Assembly: GCA_964006375.1 (NCBI GenBank)
Contig: OZ023264.1
Location: 16,440,225-16,504,224, forward strand
Length of the DNA stretch: 64,000 nucleotides
Direction of reading: 5' to 3'
Source of the DNA: Tillus elongatus
Taxonomy: Eukaryota > Arthropoda > Insecta > Coleoptera > Cleridae
Shown: piece by piece, positions 1-16,355 of the stretch
How the letters are laid out: the number at the start of each line of letters is the position of its first letter
How positions within the stretch are numbered: the stretch's first letter is position 1
The notes under the pieces: model-generated
Databases searched by the model: none
What the model saw: the letters and a program-made list of their open reading frames with translations, nothing else
What the model was told of the DNA's origin: nothing
Translations under genes and position numbers: made by a program

Positions 1-118
1 AATTCTAAAGTCGCGGTCTCCTCATTGACGATTTTTTTGTATGAAAATTAGCTAAAAATTATGGACCTTTAAACCATAAACTTAACTAAAACTACCACCA
101 AAACATCAGAGAGAAAAT
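1..118 (+). repeat. TA-core repeat, right-arm fragment
   Basis: The stretch matches the segment near 45520-45640 (CTCCTCATT, then an A/T-rich imperfect hairpin, then TTAACTAAAACTAC). It is the far right part of the dispersed TA-core family and is cut by the window edge. The overlapping small reading frame has no recognisable domain. Confidence 0.5.
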
Positions 119-429
119 AACTAACCTGTTGCATATCGGCCCCTTTTGTAAAACTTCGATCCTTTATATGTGTTGATAAAACATAACAAACACTGTTTAG
201 TCCACCCACTAACATTAATAAAGGAACAATTTGCACTTTTGTATATAAAAATGTCCCAAATAACACAAATAATTTGCTACTGAAACAGATAAACATATAA
301 ACAATCTCATACTATACGACAAACGTCAGTTACAGCGTCTAACAGACCTGCGCAATAATATCAAATGTTCTGTTGCCAGGAAACGCCATACTAGATCTCA
401 TATAAGCCAGGTTTGCCATTGTCAATGAA
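119..429. other. Unassigned AT-rich sequence
   Basis: No coding potential, RNA gene or clear repeat boundary seen. Confidence 0.5.
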
Positions 430-946
<517 letters not shown>

Positions 947-1776
947 AAACTCTATAAAGTCGCTATCGGTAAACAATTCTTTGTATTTATTTGATAAATA
1001 TTTTGAATATAATTTTTGAAACTCTGGCGCCATGTGTTGTATTAAGGTGGGCTTTGTTCTATTATAGTCTTTGATAAATGATTTTTTATTGTTGCTGTTA
1101 ATTTGTTTCTGTTTTAATTTTCTGATGTTTGATATACCATAGCTTTTATTTATTATGTTGATTTGTGTAAAAATTTCACATGCATCAGCACAAATATATA
1201 TTATTTTAGTATTATTATTACAAAGAAAGATCTTTGGCGATCATAAGGATGACACAATGATGAGCCCTGATAAGAGCCAAAGCGGTATGGTGGCTAAAGT
1301 GCATCTAACAAAACCTTTTATATAGCTAAATGTAGCTCTTTAATTAAAGGTAAGCCTAACTCTGTATTTCTAAACTTACCTCTAAAGCTGGATTTAATTT
1401 CTGTTTAAGTTTAGGTCGAGACTTGTACTTAAACATTTCTCGGCCTGCGGGGGATGCAAATAAACTGGCTAAATCTGGACTCTGAAACAAACATTTCTAA
1501 TAAGTAGAGATTATACAACTTGTAATAAATGTACTGTTAATAGATTTGCTCTGCAGTTACTTCTAAGCTGTTTGCTGCTATTACCTATAAATTATTAGCT
1601 TCTATTGGACTAAATTTACCTTTGCGGCCACCCAAAACTAATTAAAAAAATCAACAGTTACGACAAACAGCTTAAGTAACAGCTGTCTTAAAACTCTAGT
1701 TAAAACTTTTGATAAGAAATTTGAACATATTTTTCACACAGTGCAACAAAAAAAGCTTCTGGAAGAAAACTAACGA
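947..1776. other. Unassigned intergenic sequence
   Basis: About 830 bp of AT-rich sequence with no convincing frame or repeat boundary. Confidence 0.4.
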
Positions 1777-3026
1777 TTGAAAACAACTGCTCCCCTGGCT
1801 AGTACCACTGACAAACGAGATTCAAACAGACGTATCAAACAAGTACGACCCATCCTACAAGAACTCCGCAGCAACCCTTGGGAGGAGCGCCTGCAAACGC
1901 TGTCCGCCCAAAACAATTTCATCTGGAACATGGCAAAAGCCCTTCGCTCCCAAAAACTTCCGATATCTCTACTTCATGGCCAAAACGTCATCGTATACAC
2001 GGATGCGGACAAAGCAGGTGCATTCGCATTCGCGGATCATCTGTAGTTGCAATTCAGCCCGAATTATAACAACGTTGATCTGACGCAGGCGGCAAGAACG
2101 CACCGTTCTCGGGAGTGCGCTTCACGCCAACCCGCACACAGACATCGAGCCCACTACTTACGAAGAAGTTTCCCAAATACAGAATACGTAGGTATGCAAA
2201 GTAGGCTGAAAAATCTCCATGCCATGCTGCGATTTCAACATTTTCCTTCAATGTGGAAACTTGCCGACATTATTAATATCCCAAGACCCAGCAAAGACCC
2301 GCTGTTCCCTTAGAACTACAGGCCCATTAGCATACTGGCTGCCATTGGCAAAATCGCCGAAAAAGGAATCCAGAAAAGGCTAGCCTTATTCACCTCTGGG
2401 AACCATATTCTTTCGAAGGAGCAAATACTTTTCAGACACCAGAACTCCACCACAGACCAAGCCCTTCGAGTGGTGGAAAACATCATCGAAGGATTCAACA
2501 AAAACAACTCAATTGATGCACTATTTCTCGACATTGTTCAAGCCTTCGACAGGGTTTGGCCTGCAGGCCTCCTAAACAAACTTCTATTATATAATTATTC
2601 GCTCCCTGTGATACTGCTAATCAGGTCATACCTGCAACAAAGGACGTTCTAGGTCTGGAAACCAGATCTAGAACCTACTTAGCCACGGCTAGCCCGGCGC
2701 AGGGTTCTGCTCTCTCGCTCTGCTGTAAAATATATTGGTCGCAGGCATACTGACACCGTCACTTAACGTGACATATGCACTGTACGCAGACAACACTACC
2801 ATCTTCAGCAGCTCCACTCAGCTGAGGATAACAGCCAAACGTCTATAGACCACCGTAGATGAGCTGCAAGGCTGGTATAGGAAATCATATCTAGCCATAA
2901 ACACCGATTAAAGTTCAGCAGCCATATTTTCCAATAGGAACACACACATCCCGAACACGTATCATTAGGCAACTGTCTAACTCCCTGACAAGACCTCGCT
3001 AAATACATCGGGGTCTTTCTCAGCAT
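1777..3026 (+). pseudogene. Jockey-like non-LTR retrotransposon, RT remnant 1
   Basis: Broken reverse transcriptase of a Jockey-clade LINE. Residues encoded at 1777-2040 resemble the linker between endonuclease and RT (NPWEERLQTLSAQ, then LHGQNVIVYTDADKAGAFA). Around 2230-2650 the RT core is readable over stops: NYRPISILAAIGKIAEK, FRHQNSTTDQALRVVENI, and FLDIVQAFDRVWPAGLLNKL, which is the palm block with the first catalytic Asp. A decayed block near 2775-2830 corresponds to the YADD-bearing region. Stops at 2044, 2311 and 2650 and several frame changes show it is dead. Clade assignment is by motif resemblance only. Confidence 0.7.
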
Positions 3027-3034
3027 TTAAAAGG

Positions 3035-3660
3035 AAAATGAATCAGCCACGGCTGGCCTCCCGCAGTTTTCTGGTATCTCCCGACTGATGTACAACATGT
3101 TTGTCGCAGACATACAGACACCGCCCCTAAACGTGACATACCCACTCTACGCAGACAACACTACCATCCTCAGCAGCTCCACACAGCCACGGATACTAAC
3201 CCAACGTCTACAAACAGCCGCTGCAAAACTGGTATAGAAAATCATGTGTAGGCATAAACCCCGACAAATGCTCAGGAGACCTATTCTCCAAGAAGAGACA
3301 CACATCTTATGATAACATATCATTAGACAGCCGTCTAATTACCTGGCAAGACTTCGCCAAATACCTCGGGGTTGTCCTCGACAAACGGTTAACATGGTGC
3401 CCCCATGTCCAACATGCCCGGCGGAAAGCTTCAATGTTCATCTCGTAGTTCTTTCCACTTCTTAACAGAAGTTCAAAATTGTCTATGAACAATAAACTCA
3501 TCATATACAAAGTCATAATCCAGCAAGCCTTGACCTATGCATCCCCTAAATGGGCCACCGCAGCCGATACACACATAAAGATCCTTCAAATCATCCAGAG
3601 TAAAATTCTGTCACCGGAGCTCCATGGTTTATCAGAAATGGCCAGATTCACTCTGATATG
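3035..3660 (+). pseudogene. Jockey-like RT remnant 2 (partial direct repeat of the first)
   Basis: Restarts at a block already seen at about 2670 (AGCCACGGCT) and repeats the region over the RT catalytic strand and thumb. Readable pieces include WYRKSCVGINPDKCSG, DFAKYLGVVLDKRLTW and, at 3479-3660, NNKLIIYKVIIQQALTYASPKW, the usual C-terminal RT block. It carries frameshifts and stops. The direct duplication of 2670-3010 suggests either two insertions or a local duplication. Confidence 0.65.
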
Positions 3661-4054
3661 AAAATGCCTTCGATTCTTGAGTTTATAACTCAACTATCCA
3701 TGTTTACATTCTGTTTTTGCCGCGGGGGCGTTATCGGGTAAGTATAAACTTTGGACGATTATGCCTATGTGGAAGCTGCTCATCGTAGTCATGGCACTAC
3801 GGAGAAGAGGATTCGGGTGAGAAGCGGCTTTTGCGAACTAAGTGGTGGATATTTAAGTTATAAACTCAAGTATCGAAGGAATTTCCAGATCAGAGTGAAT
3901 ATGACTGTTTCTGACAAACCATGGGGCTCCGGTAACTATTCTCATAATTTTATTCTCGATAATTTAAAGGGTCTTTATGTGTGTGTCAGCTGCGGTGGCC
4001 CATGCAGGAGATGCGTAGGTCAAGGCTGGCCGGATTATGACTGTACATGAGCCG
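3661..4054 (+). other. Spacer between inverted Jockey-like copies, unassigned ORF
   Basis: A 99-residue open frame (3751-4050) has a Cys-rich end (CVSCGGPCRRCVGQGWPDYDC) but resembles no domain I can name. It sits between two oppositely oriented RT remnants, so it could be spacer or part of an element. No function is proposed. Confidence 0.3.
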
Positions 4055-4880
4055 CTTGTTGTTCATGGATAATTTTGAATTTCTGTTAAGGAGTGGAAAG
4101 AACTTCGAGATGAACATCGAAGCTTTCCGGGCGGGGGCGCCATGTTACGCGTTTGTCGAGGAAAACCCCGGGGTATTTGGCGGAATTGTGCCAGGGAATT
4201 AGACTGCTATCTAATGATACGTGTTCGTGAGGTGTGTGTCTCCTCTTGGAAAATATGACTCCTGAACATTCATAGAGGTTTATGGCTAGACATGATTTTC
4301 TATACCAGTCTTGCAGCTCATCTACGGCGGTCTGTAGGCGGTTGGTTATTATCCTCGGCTGAGTGGAGCTGCTGAGAGTGGTAGTGTCGTTTGCGTATAG
4401 TGCGTATGTCACGTTTAGGGGCGATGTCGGTATGTCTGCGACAAATATATTGCACAGCAGAGGGGGGGATAGCAGAACCCCGCGGGAGGCCAGGCGTGGG
4501 TGAGTAGGTTCTAGATCTCGTTCTCAGGTGTTTGACCTGGAACTTCCTTTATTGCAGGTATGACCTGATTAGCAGAATCAGAGGGAGAGGATAATTAAAT
4601 GACAGTAGTTTGTTTAGAGGCTTGCATGCCAAACCATATCGATGGCTTGAGAAATGTCGAGAAATATTCCACCTGTTGACTTGTTTTTGCTAAAGCCTTC
4701 GAGGATGTTTTTCGTCATACGAATGACTGGGTCTGTGGTGAAGTGTTGGTGTCTGAAACTTAATTGCTCGTCAGGAAGAATATGGTTCTCAGAGATGAAT
4801 GCGGCTAGCCTTTTCTGAACTAGTTTTTCGGTGATTTTGGCAAGGACGGTGTTTTGAATGAGGTTTGCATGCAGCATTCT
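4055..4880 (-). pseudogene. Jockey-like RT remnant 3, inverted
   Basis: Reads on the minus strand. 4877-4614 gives ITEKLVQKRLAAFISENHIL, then FRHQHFTTDPVIRMTKNI and FLDISQAIDMVWHASL. 4412-4086 gives VTYALYANDTTTLSSSTQ (YADD-like, here YAND), WYRKSCLAINLYECSG and YPGVFLDKRVTW. The same protein region occurs on the plus strand at 2775-3500, so the locus holds an inverted pair. The active-site change YADD to YAND and the frame breaks make it non-functional. Confidence 0.7.
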
Positions 4881-4910
4881 TCACTCCTGTATCCAAAAAC
4901 AAACAAAAAA

Positions 4911-5375
4911 TTGCGGACGCAGCAAGTGCGTTATGGTAGTGAATTTTTATTAAATGCTTCAAATTTGAATAACTCAATTTTCTATTAACTTAGAAAGTTT
5001 AATTTTGGTATGCGGCAAGATCATTCCAAATTAAATATAACCACCAAATTTAATTACAATAACTTTGTAATTTTCGGAGAAAAAATTTTTTTCGAAAGAA
5101 AATTCAAAATTTGAATAACTAAATTTTCTATTAACTTAGAAAGTTGAATTTTGGTACGTAGTAAGATCCTCCCCAAGGCAATATATCCGTTGAATTTCAT
5201 TAAAACAGCTTTATACTTTTTGGAGAAAAAAGTTTTTTTCGAAAGAAAACTGAAAATTTTTCCGGAAAACCCTGCCTAATTTTCCTGGCTAACAAACTGA
5301 TCAAAGCCTTTAATAAAAGAAAGGCACTTGCCGAGTTTCATCAAAATCGGTTTATAATTTTTTGAGTTATCAGAT

Positions 5376-5452
<77 letters not shown>
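4911..5452 (+). repeat. TA-core repeat copy 2, left arm and (TA)n
   Basis: Begins with GGACGCAGCAAGTGCGTTAT at about 4915, continues with TTTGAATAACTCAATTTT (partly duplicated at 5105-5165), and ends with TTTTTTGAGTTATCAGATGGA before (TA)n at 5378-5452. The other half of this repeat resumes at 7305, after the mariner insertion. This copy shows that the GGACGCAGCAAGTGCG motif is the left end of the family. Confidence 0.75.
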
Positions 5453-7531
<2,079 letters not shown>

Positions 7532-7879
7532 AATTCACTAACTGTTTATTTACAGTATCTTCTATACAATGCAAGCTACAAAATAATTCAAACCATATTA
7601 GCCTATAGGTATTTAAATCTTGTATAAAATTAAATTAAAAAAAGTAATCAAAACTACTGCTGCAAATAAAAAAAAAAAATTAGAAACTTGTGCGTGAGCA
7701 TTATTTACAAAATAAACAACGAAAAATAGACTAACGTGCCGACAAAACACTAAATAAACGGGCAGCATCGCGGGGATGCATCAAATTTAGAGCCAATCTT
7801 TCCAAGATTGTTGCGCCTACAAGAAAATAAGGACGCGCAATGCCCAAAAAACAGCTATATAAACGGGCCTTGGAGATGG
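7532..7879. other. Unassigned AT-rich sequence
   Basis: No gene or repeat boundary recognised. Confidence 0.4.
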
Positions 7880-7976
7880 GTTCTAGGGACCCTAATTTTC
7901 GCTATTTTCCGAAAGCCTCACCATTGTTTCCTCTTTATTAGTGATAGAATTTTTATAATGAAAATTCACTCAATTT
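7880..7976 (+). repeat. TA-core right-arm fragment
   Basis: GGGTTCTAGGGACCC, then CCTCTTTATTAGTGA and an imperfect hairpin ending TTCACTCAA. It lacks the (TA)n core and left arm. Confidence 0.55.
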
Positions 7977-9290
7977 AGCACCAAAATATATACAAATAGT
8001 GTTGTTCAGGGAACAGGAAGCTATGCAGGAGGGAATTCTTAGGCGTGAAAAAATATTTTTTAATATCATTCAATTTATAATTAAAAATTAGTTATATGAA
8101 AAGTGGCTACAACAATTAATGTAATATTTCATGTAGAAGTAGGTCACAGATCTAGCATAAACATTGGCATTGAAATAATATTACATATTTATCAAATAAT
8201 AAACAAGTTGGAATTGCAGCGTACAGTACAAGGAATGCTGACTGATGAGGTTTGAAATTTGTAATTATGTACAACATGCAAGGTTATAAATACTGGTGTT
8301 GGTAAACATTAGCGAGACTTTTGATTTTAATTATGTAGAGATAAGTAGATACTTTTAATTAAGATTCCATTATGTAAAGATTTCGGTTGCAAATTCATTC
8401 GGTTAAATTAGTTTGTAAAATATTGTTAATTTTCTTTTATTAATAAATTTTACTACATGGTTACCATGTTCATATTATTCGAGTTATAAAAGTTTTCCCT
8501 GTTTATCCTCGGCTCCCTTAACAAGTGTATAGCATATATTAAAAAAAACAGCATTTTACAACTTATTTAACAGTCTCAAAGAACTTGCTTTTAAGGTAAA
8601 TTAACGGAACCAATAAAAAGCTGCAAAGTAAGCAAGAACAATTAGCGAATTGTGTAGTTAGTTACCTCTGGTTTCGTGTTAGTCTCCAAAAAATAGATAT
8701 CCTTGTGCGCGGAACAGTTGATTATTTCTCCTTTCATCATCCTGAAACAAAACAAAAGACCTCCATTACAATTGTTCATTGTTCATGGCTGGCTTTGCTG
8801 AAAGCCCTACTTCAATTTAACCAGGTGTATGTTCGGGATTTCGGGCAACACAACGGGATAGATTAACTTTTAAAATGTAGTTAGAGCGTTTGTGGTGAAA
8901 TCTTTTTATTCTTTGTTGCTGTGATTTCGGCGGGCTACAACAATGAATTATCCGGGGAATAATTAACACGTGGAAGTCATTAACCGGTTTTATCACCACT
9001 TTATCACACGAAAATATGTTCAGACAACTGTGTTTTAGGCGTTTATAAAAATATATCAGGGGAAGGGATCCAAGCGGTTATAATTTCTAGCTTTGTAGGC
9101 TTAGATAATTATAATTAACATTTAGTGAATAAAACATATAATTTGTTTTCCGAAATATACTTGTTATGTACTTAATGGTTTGTAGCCAATCTGTTAGCTT
9201 GATAGTTACGGATCTTATGGCTTGCCAGATTAATTTGGGATTTTAAGTTCGATTTTAGTTTGGGTGCATTAAAACAAAACAATATTAAGT
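7977..9290. other. Unassigned 1.3-kb interval
   Basis: AT-rich sequence with no supported frame, RNA gene or transposon end. Confidence 0.4.
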
Positions 9291-9330
9291 ACACTTGGAG
9301 AACCCAAATAACCACAACACATATTTTTTA

Positions 9331-9378
9331 AAGACCTTGCGATTGTTTCACTAACCACGTTAGCATCATCAGAGGATG
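9331..9378 (-). ncRNA. Hammerhead-like ribozyme remnant in PLE terminus
   Basis: On the minus strand: CCU, then CTGATGA (9366-9372), helix II CTAAC/GTTAG with GTG loop, then GAAAC (9345-9349). Helix III and the cleavage site have decayed in this copy. The homologous left end of PLE copy 2 (40340-40374, minus strand) keeps GAAACGATCGTCAGG, where ACGATCGT is a palindrome followed by C. PLE terminal repeats are known to carry minimal hammerheads. An extra U sits between the CUGAUGA core and helix II. Confidence 0.55.
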
Positions 9379-9742
9379 CAAAAATTATAAACTGATTTAA
9401 CAGCTACAAATATATTTATATGATAGATAGACTAACTAAATCGAAGGTAAAATTGTAGTCGGAGACCCATCGTTTGTCTATTATGTCTATATTGAACGGA
9501 CGAGGTCGAAGAACTACTTTAATCTCCTAATTGACAAATTGATGAGCTTTAATCTATTCTGAAGGATAATGGGATTGAAATGGAAGGTGCCGCGTTATTT
9601 AAGAAAGCTCACGTTCTTTCATGATTTATGAATTCACTATGTAAATACTGGAGTCGGTGATGAGCTCTGGAAAGCACATCTGGCGACAAACCAACAACTG
9701 CCGCACGTCTTTTTTAAAGCAAAAACGACCGTTACGCACACA

Positions 9743-9991
9743 ATGTTAACTTCAACAGAGAACACAAATATTTGCAAGGTTGAAGAATTTACTGAAAAAC
9801 TAAATACTGAATTTGATTTAATAAAATTTACCGACGAAATAGCAACCAACAATAAACTACCTTTCCTAGATGTACTAGTTATTAAAAATAATGACTTGCT
9901 TGAATTCGATGTATACAGAAAGAAACTGCCACTATTAGTTACATTCCAAACAACTTACATCATACGTTTGCACAAAAAACGGCTAGTTTAA
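9743..9991 (+). pseudogene. PLE reverse transcriptase fragment
   Basis: An 82-residue frame with FTDEIATNNKLPFLDVLVIK and LEFDVYRKK, the typical C-terminal RT motif of Penelope-like elements (LPFLDV ... VYRK). It lacks the upstream RT palm, and the frame is lost after 9991. Downstream, about 10000-10200, more PLE sequence is visible in broken frames. The enzyme in intact elements primes reverse transcription at nicked DNA. Confidence 0.7.
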
Positions 9992-10276
9992 ATTTCTTGG
10001 TAAATAGATTGATAAATTTTTCGTTAAGTAAAAGTAGTTAAAAAGTTATTCGGATTGGTTAGTGCAAAAATTGGTTAACAAACAAAAAACAAAGAAAATG
10101 ATAACTTAATGCACGATATTTAAGAAATATGAAATAGAGAAAAAATTTGTGCGTCTACCTTATGACCCACATATCACAAAGGGTGTGGAAAGTATTTTAA
10201 GAAAGCCATTTGACTTTTTCGAAGAAAAGTAATTTAAAAAAAAAAGTTACGTAATACTAAAGACAAATCCACTGAA

Positions 10277-10500
10277 ATGTCGGGTATTTATGAGATAGGT
10301 TGCGAAGATTGTAATCTTAAATACGTGGGTTAAGCCAAGAGAAACATAGTCACCAGATTTCGTGAACATCTCGCACATTTACGGTATGGTACGGTAGACA
10401 AATCATGTGTGGCACAACATATATGGGATAATAATAACCATATTGACAAGGAATATTTGAAACTTGTCAAAAATCTTAGACATCAAACTATGCTTGACGC

Positions 10501-10503
<3 letters not shown>
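10277..10503 (+). pseudogene. PLE GIY-YIG endonuclease, broken
   Basis: Frame reads MSGIYEIGCEDCNLKYVG, then a TAA stop at about 10331, then REHLAHLRYGTVDKSCVAQHIWDNNNHIDKE. It is homologous to the frame at 40748-41113. GIY (in SGIYEI) and the YVG that stands for the YIG motif are present. The frame runs into the (TA)n tract where the intact copy reads ERVYIAK. Confidence 0.75.

Positions 10504-10582
<79 letters not shown>
10500..10582. repeat. (TA)n microsatellite inside PLE coding sequence
   Basis: Flanks are GACGCG on the left and AGCAAGATAG on the right. The equivalent point in copy 2 (about 41018-41035) reads GAACGCGTATATATTGCAAAA. The tract therefore looks like in-place expansion of a short TATATA seed rather than an insertion. 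Confidence 0.8.
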
Positions 10583-10584
<2 letters not shown>

Positions 10585-10639
10585 CAAGATAGATTAAGAA
10601 CAAAACGTCTTTGAACCGTGCGGCACCTTTGACTTTAAG

Positions 10640-11265
10640 CCCTCTATTCTCACTTTGGCTAAAGGATTGCGGCCTCCGCTGCTCTCCCTTGTGAATCGGT
10701 TTTTAAAGATCCTAGCCATTCCTTATTATGGACATTGAAGTGGCCAAGAACAGTGACCTCGGAGGAAGGATATTCAGAAATCAGATGGTCGGTTTTTTCA
10801 GAAAGGTAGTCGAAGAAGTGGACAAAGGTGTTGTCAGAATGTGACCGGTAAATGCAACAGATGAATTTAGTTGCAGCCCAGAGAGGGAGTTTTACCCATA
10901 GTATGTCTTTTCTTCCAGCTTCTAAATTGGGGAGTCTGGTGCAGGGTATATTGGTACGGACGTATGAGCACACGCCTCAATGCAATCTAAAGGAAGTAAA
11001 GAGAATATACCCCGGGAAATTAAGGTGATTAGTGGCTGTTTTTGCACTGATTTGGGTTTCGGTAAGGAGAGGAGTGGGAGCCTATTAGTCTGGAGTAAAT
11101 GGTGGACGGAGTTCAGGTTAGAATTTAGGCCACATATACTCAAGAAGGATATGTTAAATCTTGATGCTGGCGCCCCCTGTACACCCCTCCCCCGGAGATC
11201 CAAATGGAGAGGTATTTTACCTATGGAACCTTTTGTACAAGGGCGAGCCAGCATCATTTTTGTTT
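10640..11265 (-). pseudogene. Non-LTR retrotransposon AP-endonuclease fragment (CR1-like)
   Basis: Minus-strand frames give FNISFLSICGLNSNLNSVHHLLQ, then ILWVKLPLWAATKFICCIYR and EVTVLGHFNVHNKEWL. This is the exonuclease-endonuclease-phosphatase fold used by LINEs to nick target DNA. The usual GDFN motif is GHFN here, and a frameshift lies near 10940. It may be the 5' part of the same family as the elements at 25905 and 56370, because the segment lost from those copies is the one kept here. That match is inferred. Confidence 0.6.
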
Positions 11266-11312
11266 ATAAGGGAAACCGACTCATAGACCAGAACCGGAAA
11301 CGTCCGTTGGGA

Positions 11313-11316
<4 letters not shown>

Positions 11317-11375
<59 letters not shown>
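11317..11375. repeat. (TA)n microsatellite
   Basis: Pure TA tract within a chance reading frame; no arms of the TA-core family are seen beside it. Confidence 0.85.
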
Positions 11376-13640
<2,265 letters not shown>

Positions 13641-14845
13641 AAGCGGTTCTTACTTCATGAAGACGTTTCGTAATAATGTAGCACCTGAGTTTCAAGTGTG
13701 ATTCTCAAATAAAACAATACTGGCCTAAAAAGAACAGACCTTTTAAGTGATAAATTAGGTCACCAGACTACAGTAGCTTTTCCCCAAGAAACGTCTGCAA
13801 AGTGAATGAACGGCCGCCTCTGAATTATAGCCAAAGATACTAATGGTTTTGTGAGTGTCGTCTATTTACTGTTCGTTCTACGCAACACACATTTCTCAAG
13901 AGGAGAAAGTTTTATTAACTATGTATTACACTGTCCCATTCTTTTTCGATTCACTACCACAGATTTACGACCCACTTTGGAAATTACCAGGACTGGTAGG
14001 GAGTAGGTTAGGGTTATGCGCATCTGATATTCACCCACTTTTTCTAATCTACGAGAAACCTACAAAAACTCTAAGTAGGTCATAAATAAATTGCGTCTTT
14101 TAACTGCTGGTTTATAAATAAGCTTATGTAGTGTTACCAGTTTTGGCGTTGCTAAACCATAAGAACTACAGGCTGTGTCAGATGTACCCGACGTAGATTA
14201 GTAGCGGTCAAAAATTAAACATTGCATGTAAAACGTAATTCTAAGCATAAATAACTTCTCTCAGATCGGACTTGGATAACGAAATACTTCAATTAGAAAA
14301 GAAGCGTCATAAAAAGGCATGTATTATATTAAAGGGGAAAACGTGATGATTTCAAATCAGCATAGAATTTAAATCTGGCATTATTTGTATAATTCGGGAA
14401 TGCATCTAGCCTTGCATTGCTTCCATAGTACTGGCCGATAAAATACTCATACATTTTCAAAATGTATACAAAGAATATTATTGAAATGATGGCATGAAAG
14501 GAATTAAAGTATTGCTTCTCATCTGCTTATTCTTTATTTACCTCTGATAGACGTGAATTAAACAATGATCGGTTTGCTAATGATGTGGGAAATTACTGCG
14601 ATGGGGTCGCATTTTCGTGTCTTATTTTATCACAATTTTACAATCTAATATTACTGTGGATCTTTAAGGACCAGTTTCATTTTAAGTCAAATTTTGTGGC
14701 TATTTCTAACTTAACCTTGATGTATGGAATTGACTTGGAAGAATATTTTAGCATTAATGGTGACCGTATCGCCAATAGCAAAGCCATTTTAGGTTATTCC
14801 AATGCCCAAAAGATTTTCTGTGCTACACTGAAGTTAAATTGATTA

Positions 14846-14848
<3 letters not shown>
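13641..14848. other. Unassigned interval with small ORFs
   Basis: Frames at 13855-14085 (76 aa) and 14585-14842 (85 aa) have no recognisable domain. The latter is open, hydrophobic near its N-terminus (FSCLILSQFYNLILLWIF) and ends at a (TA)n tract. No repeat homology noted. Confidence 0.35.

Positions 14849-14931
<83 letters not shown>
14849..14931. repeat. (TA)n microsatellite
   Basis: Abuts the mariner end CAGTGTGAAACACACTTATG at 14932. Confidence 0.85.
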
Positions 14932-14934
<3 letters not shown>

Positions 14935-15836
14935 TGTGAAACACACTTATGGAATAAAAATCATTATTCAGCAAAAACTAGTTTTTGTAGAAAACGCTGA
15001 GACACGTGAAGTTTAATTTGTCGACCATTATCTTATAATCATAGTTGAAAAAATTAAGCTCCCACCATTTTACCCCCACCACTTTATCCATATTTTTAAA
15101 TAGCAACCCTACATTTTTTCACCACAATGCGATGGATCACATTTTTCTGAATGCGGAGATACCCCATATGTATGGTCTAATATTACAGTTTTCAATACAA
15201 GGTGGAAATTTTATACCGGAATATTAAAACTAAACAGTTTACCCTGAAATTCAGATTTCAAGAATAAACTTAATAAAAACGTCCATTTCTTACAATAAAT
15301 GTTCAAAATGTTCTTCATTTACTTGCACACAATGAAATGATCTGCTCTGGAATTCTTCCCTAACTGTGTTAAAAACGTCCGACTTTACGTTCCTAATTTC
15401 TGTTGTTATTTTCACTTTCAAATCATCTAAATCAGCAGGTTGTGTTTTATACACTTTGTTTTTAAGGTATCTACATAAAAAGAAATCAAGAGGTGTAAGA
15501 TCTGGTGATCTAGCAGGATATTCTACGAAACATTAGCGTCCAATCCATCTTTGTGGAAAGGCTTCGTGTAAATACTCACGTACTTGAAGATCAAAGGGGG
15601 GCGGTGCACCGTCTTGTCGAAACCATATCCTTTCATGGGGAATGTTAGGTTCCATTACAATTCTGCTAACATTGGAACACTCTGTTCTCTTAGTATTTCT
15701 AAATATATTGCACCGTTTAGATTGTCCATAAAAATAGGTCCAACTACGTGATCACCAATGATACCAGCCCAATAGTTCAAATTCTGAGGACGCTGAGTGT
15801 GTGTTTGTCATATGCAGTAGGGGTTTTCGGCAGCCC
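14932..15836 (-). mobile_element. Mariner-like element D, one end plus transposase fragment
   Basis: Terminal sequence CAGTGTGAAACACACTTATG directly follows TA. The C-terminal transposase region lies on the minus strand at 15290-15836. The element is cut at about 15836, where a fragment of element A begins. Confidence 0.7.
15290..15836 (-). pseudogene. Mariner-like transposase, C-terminal remnant
   Basis: Minus-strand translation over breaks gives PQNLNYWAGIIGDHVVGPIF, FRQDGAPPP (expected catalytic second Asp), REYLHEAFPQRWIGR, and YPARSPDLTPLDFFLCRYLK with the third Asp, ending near HCVQVNEEHFEHLL. 41 positions separate the two Asp residues, as in elements A and B. One stop follows WIGR and a frame break lies near 15680. 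Confidence 0.7.
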
Positions 15837-16272
15837 AACTCGTTTTGAAGAAAATTTGCACTTGTGTATGGAAGCTTACTTAACTGAATAAACATTTTTG
15901 GACGTTTGGTTTTGTTTTTTATTTTTTTTAACGAAAAATTGACTAATTAGTGCATTTCTTATCACAATGAATGAAATACGTTCTTGCAACTCCAACTGTA
16001 AATAATTTTTAAACGAGTTAATAAAACTTCCAAAAAAAAATAGTGTGTTGAATTCAGAAAAGAAAGAGCTTTCAAACAATGTAACACTCGACCCATGTTC
16101 CCTATTTAAAATATAAGGGTTGTTATCACCACCCTTAAAGGTTTGATGTGACAAAGTTGAGTTTTATGTCAAAACATGTCCCCCTCAATATTAAAATTGA
16201 CATGTATCAGCGTTTCTTAAAAAAGAAATTTCTCTGGACGCAAATCGGTCTGTTTTGTTTTCAATGCGCCAA

Positions 16273-16274
<2 letters not shown>
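15837..16274 (-). mobile_element. Mariner-like element A2, terminal fragment
   Basis: Reverse-oriented copy of the subterminal part of element A1 (compare 5455-5890), ending TCAATGCGCC next to (TA)n. About 20 bp present in A1 are missing near 15875. The frame here (15876-16154) is part of the inverted repeat, not a gene. Confidence 0.75.

Positions 16275-16355
<81 letters not shown>

Larger units (their letters stand above)
9291..10600 (+). mobile_element. Penelope-like element (PLE), copy 1, truncated
   Basis: Contains a piece of PLE reverse transcriptase (9743-9991) and a GIY-YIG endonuclease remnant (10277-10503). Its 5' boundary at 9291 (ACACTTGGAGAAC) matches the inverted terminal segment of PLE copy 2 (40308 and, inverted, 41466), as expected for the partly inverted terminal repeats of PLEs. 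A hammerhead-like motif lies on the minus strand near the 5' end. The 3' part is lost into a (TA)n tract. Confidence 0.8.
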
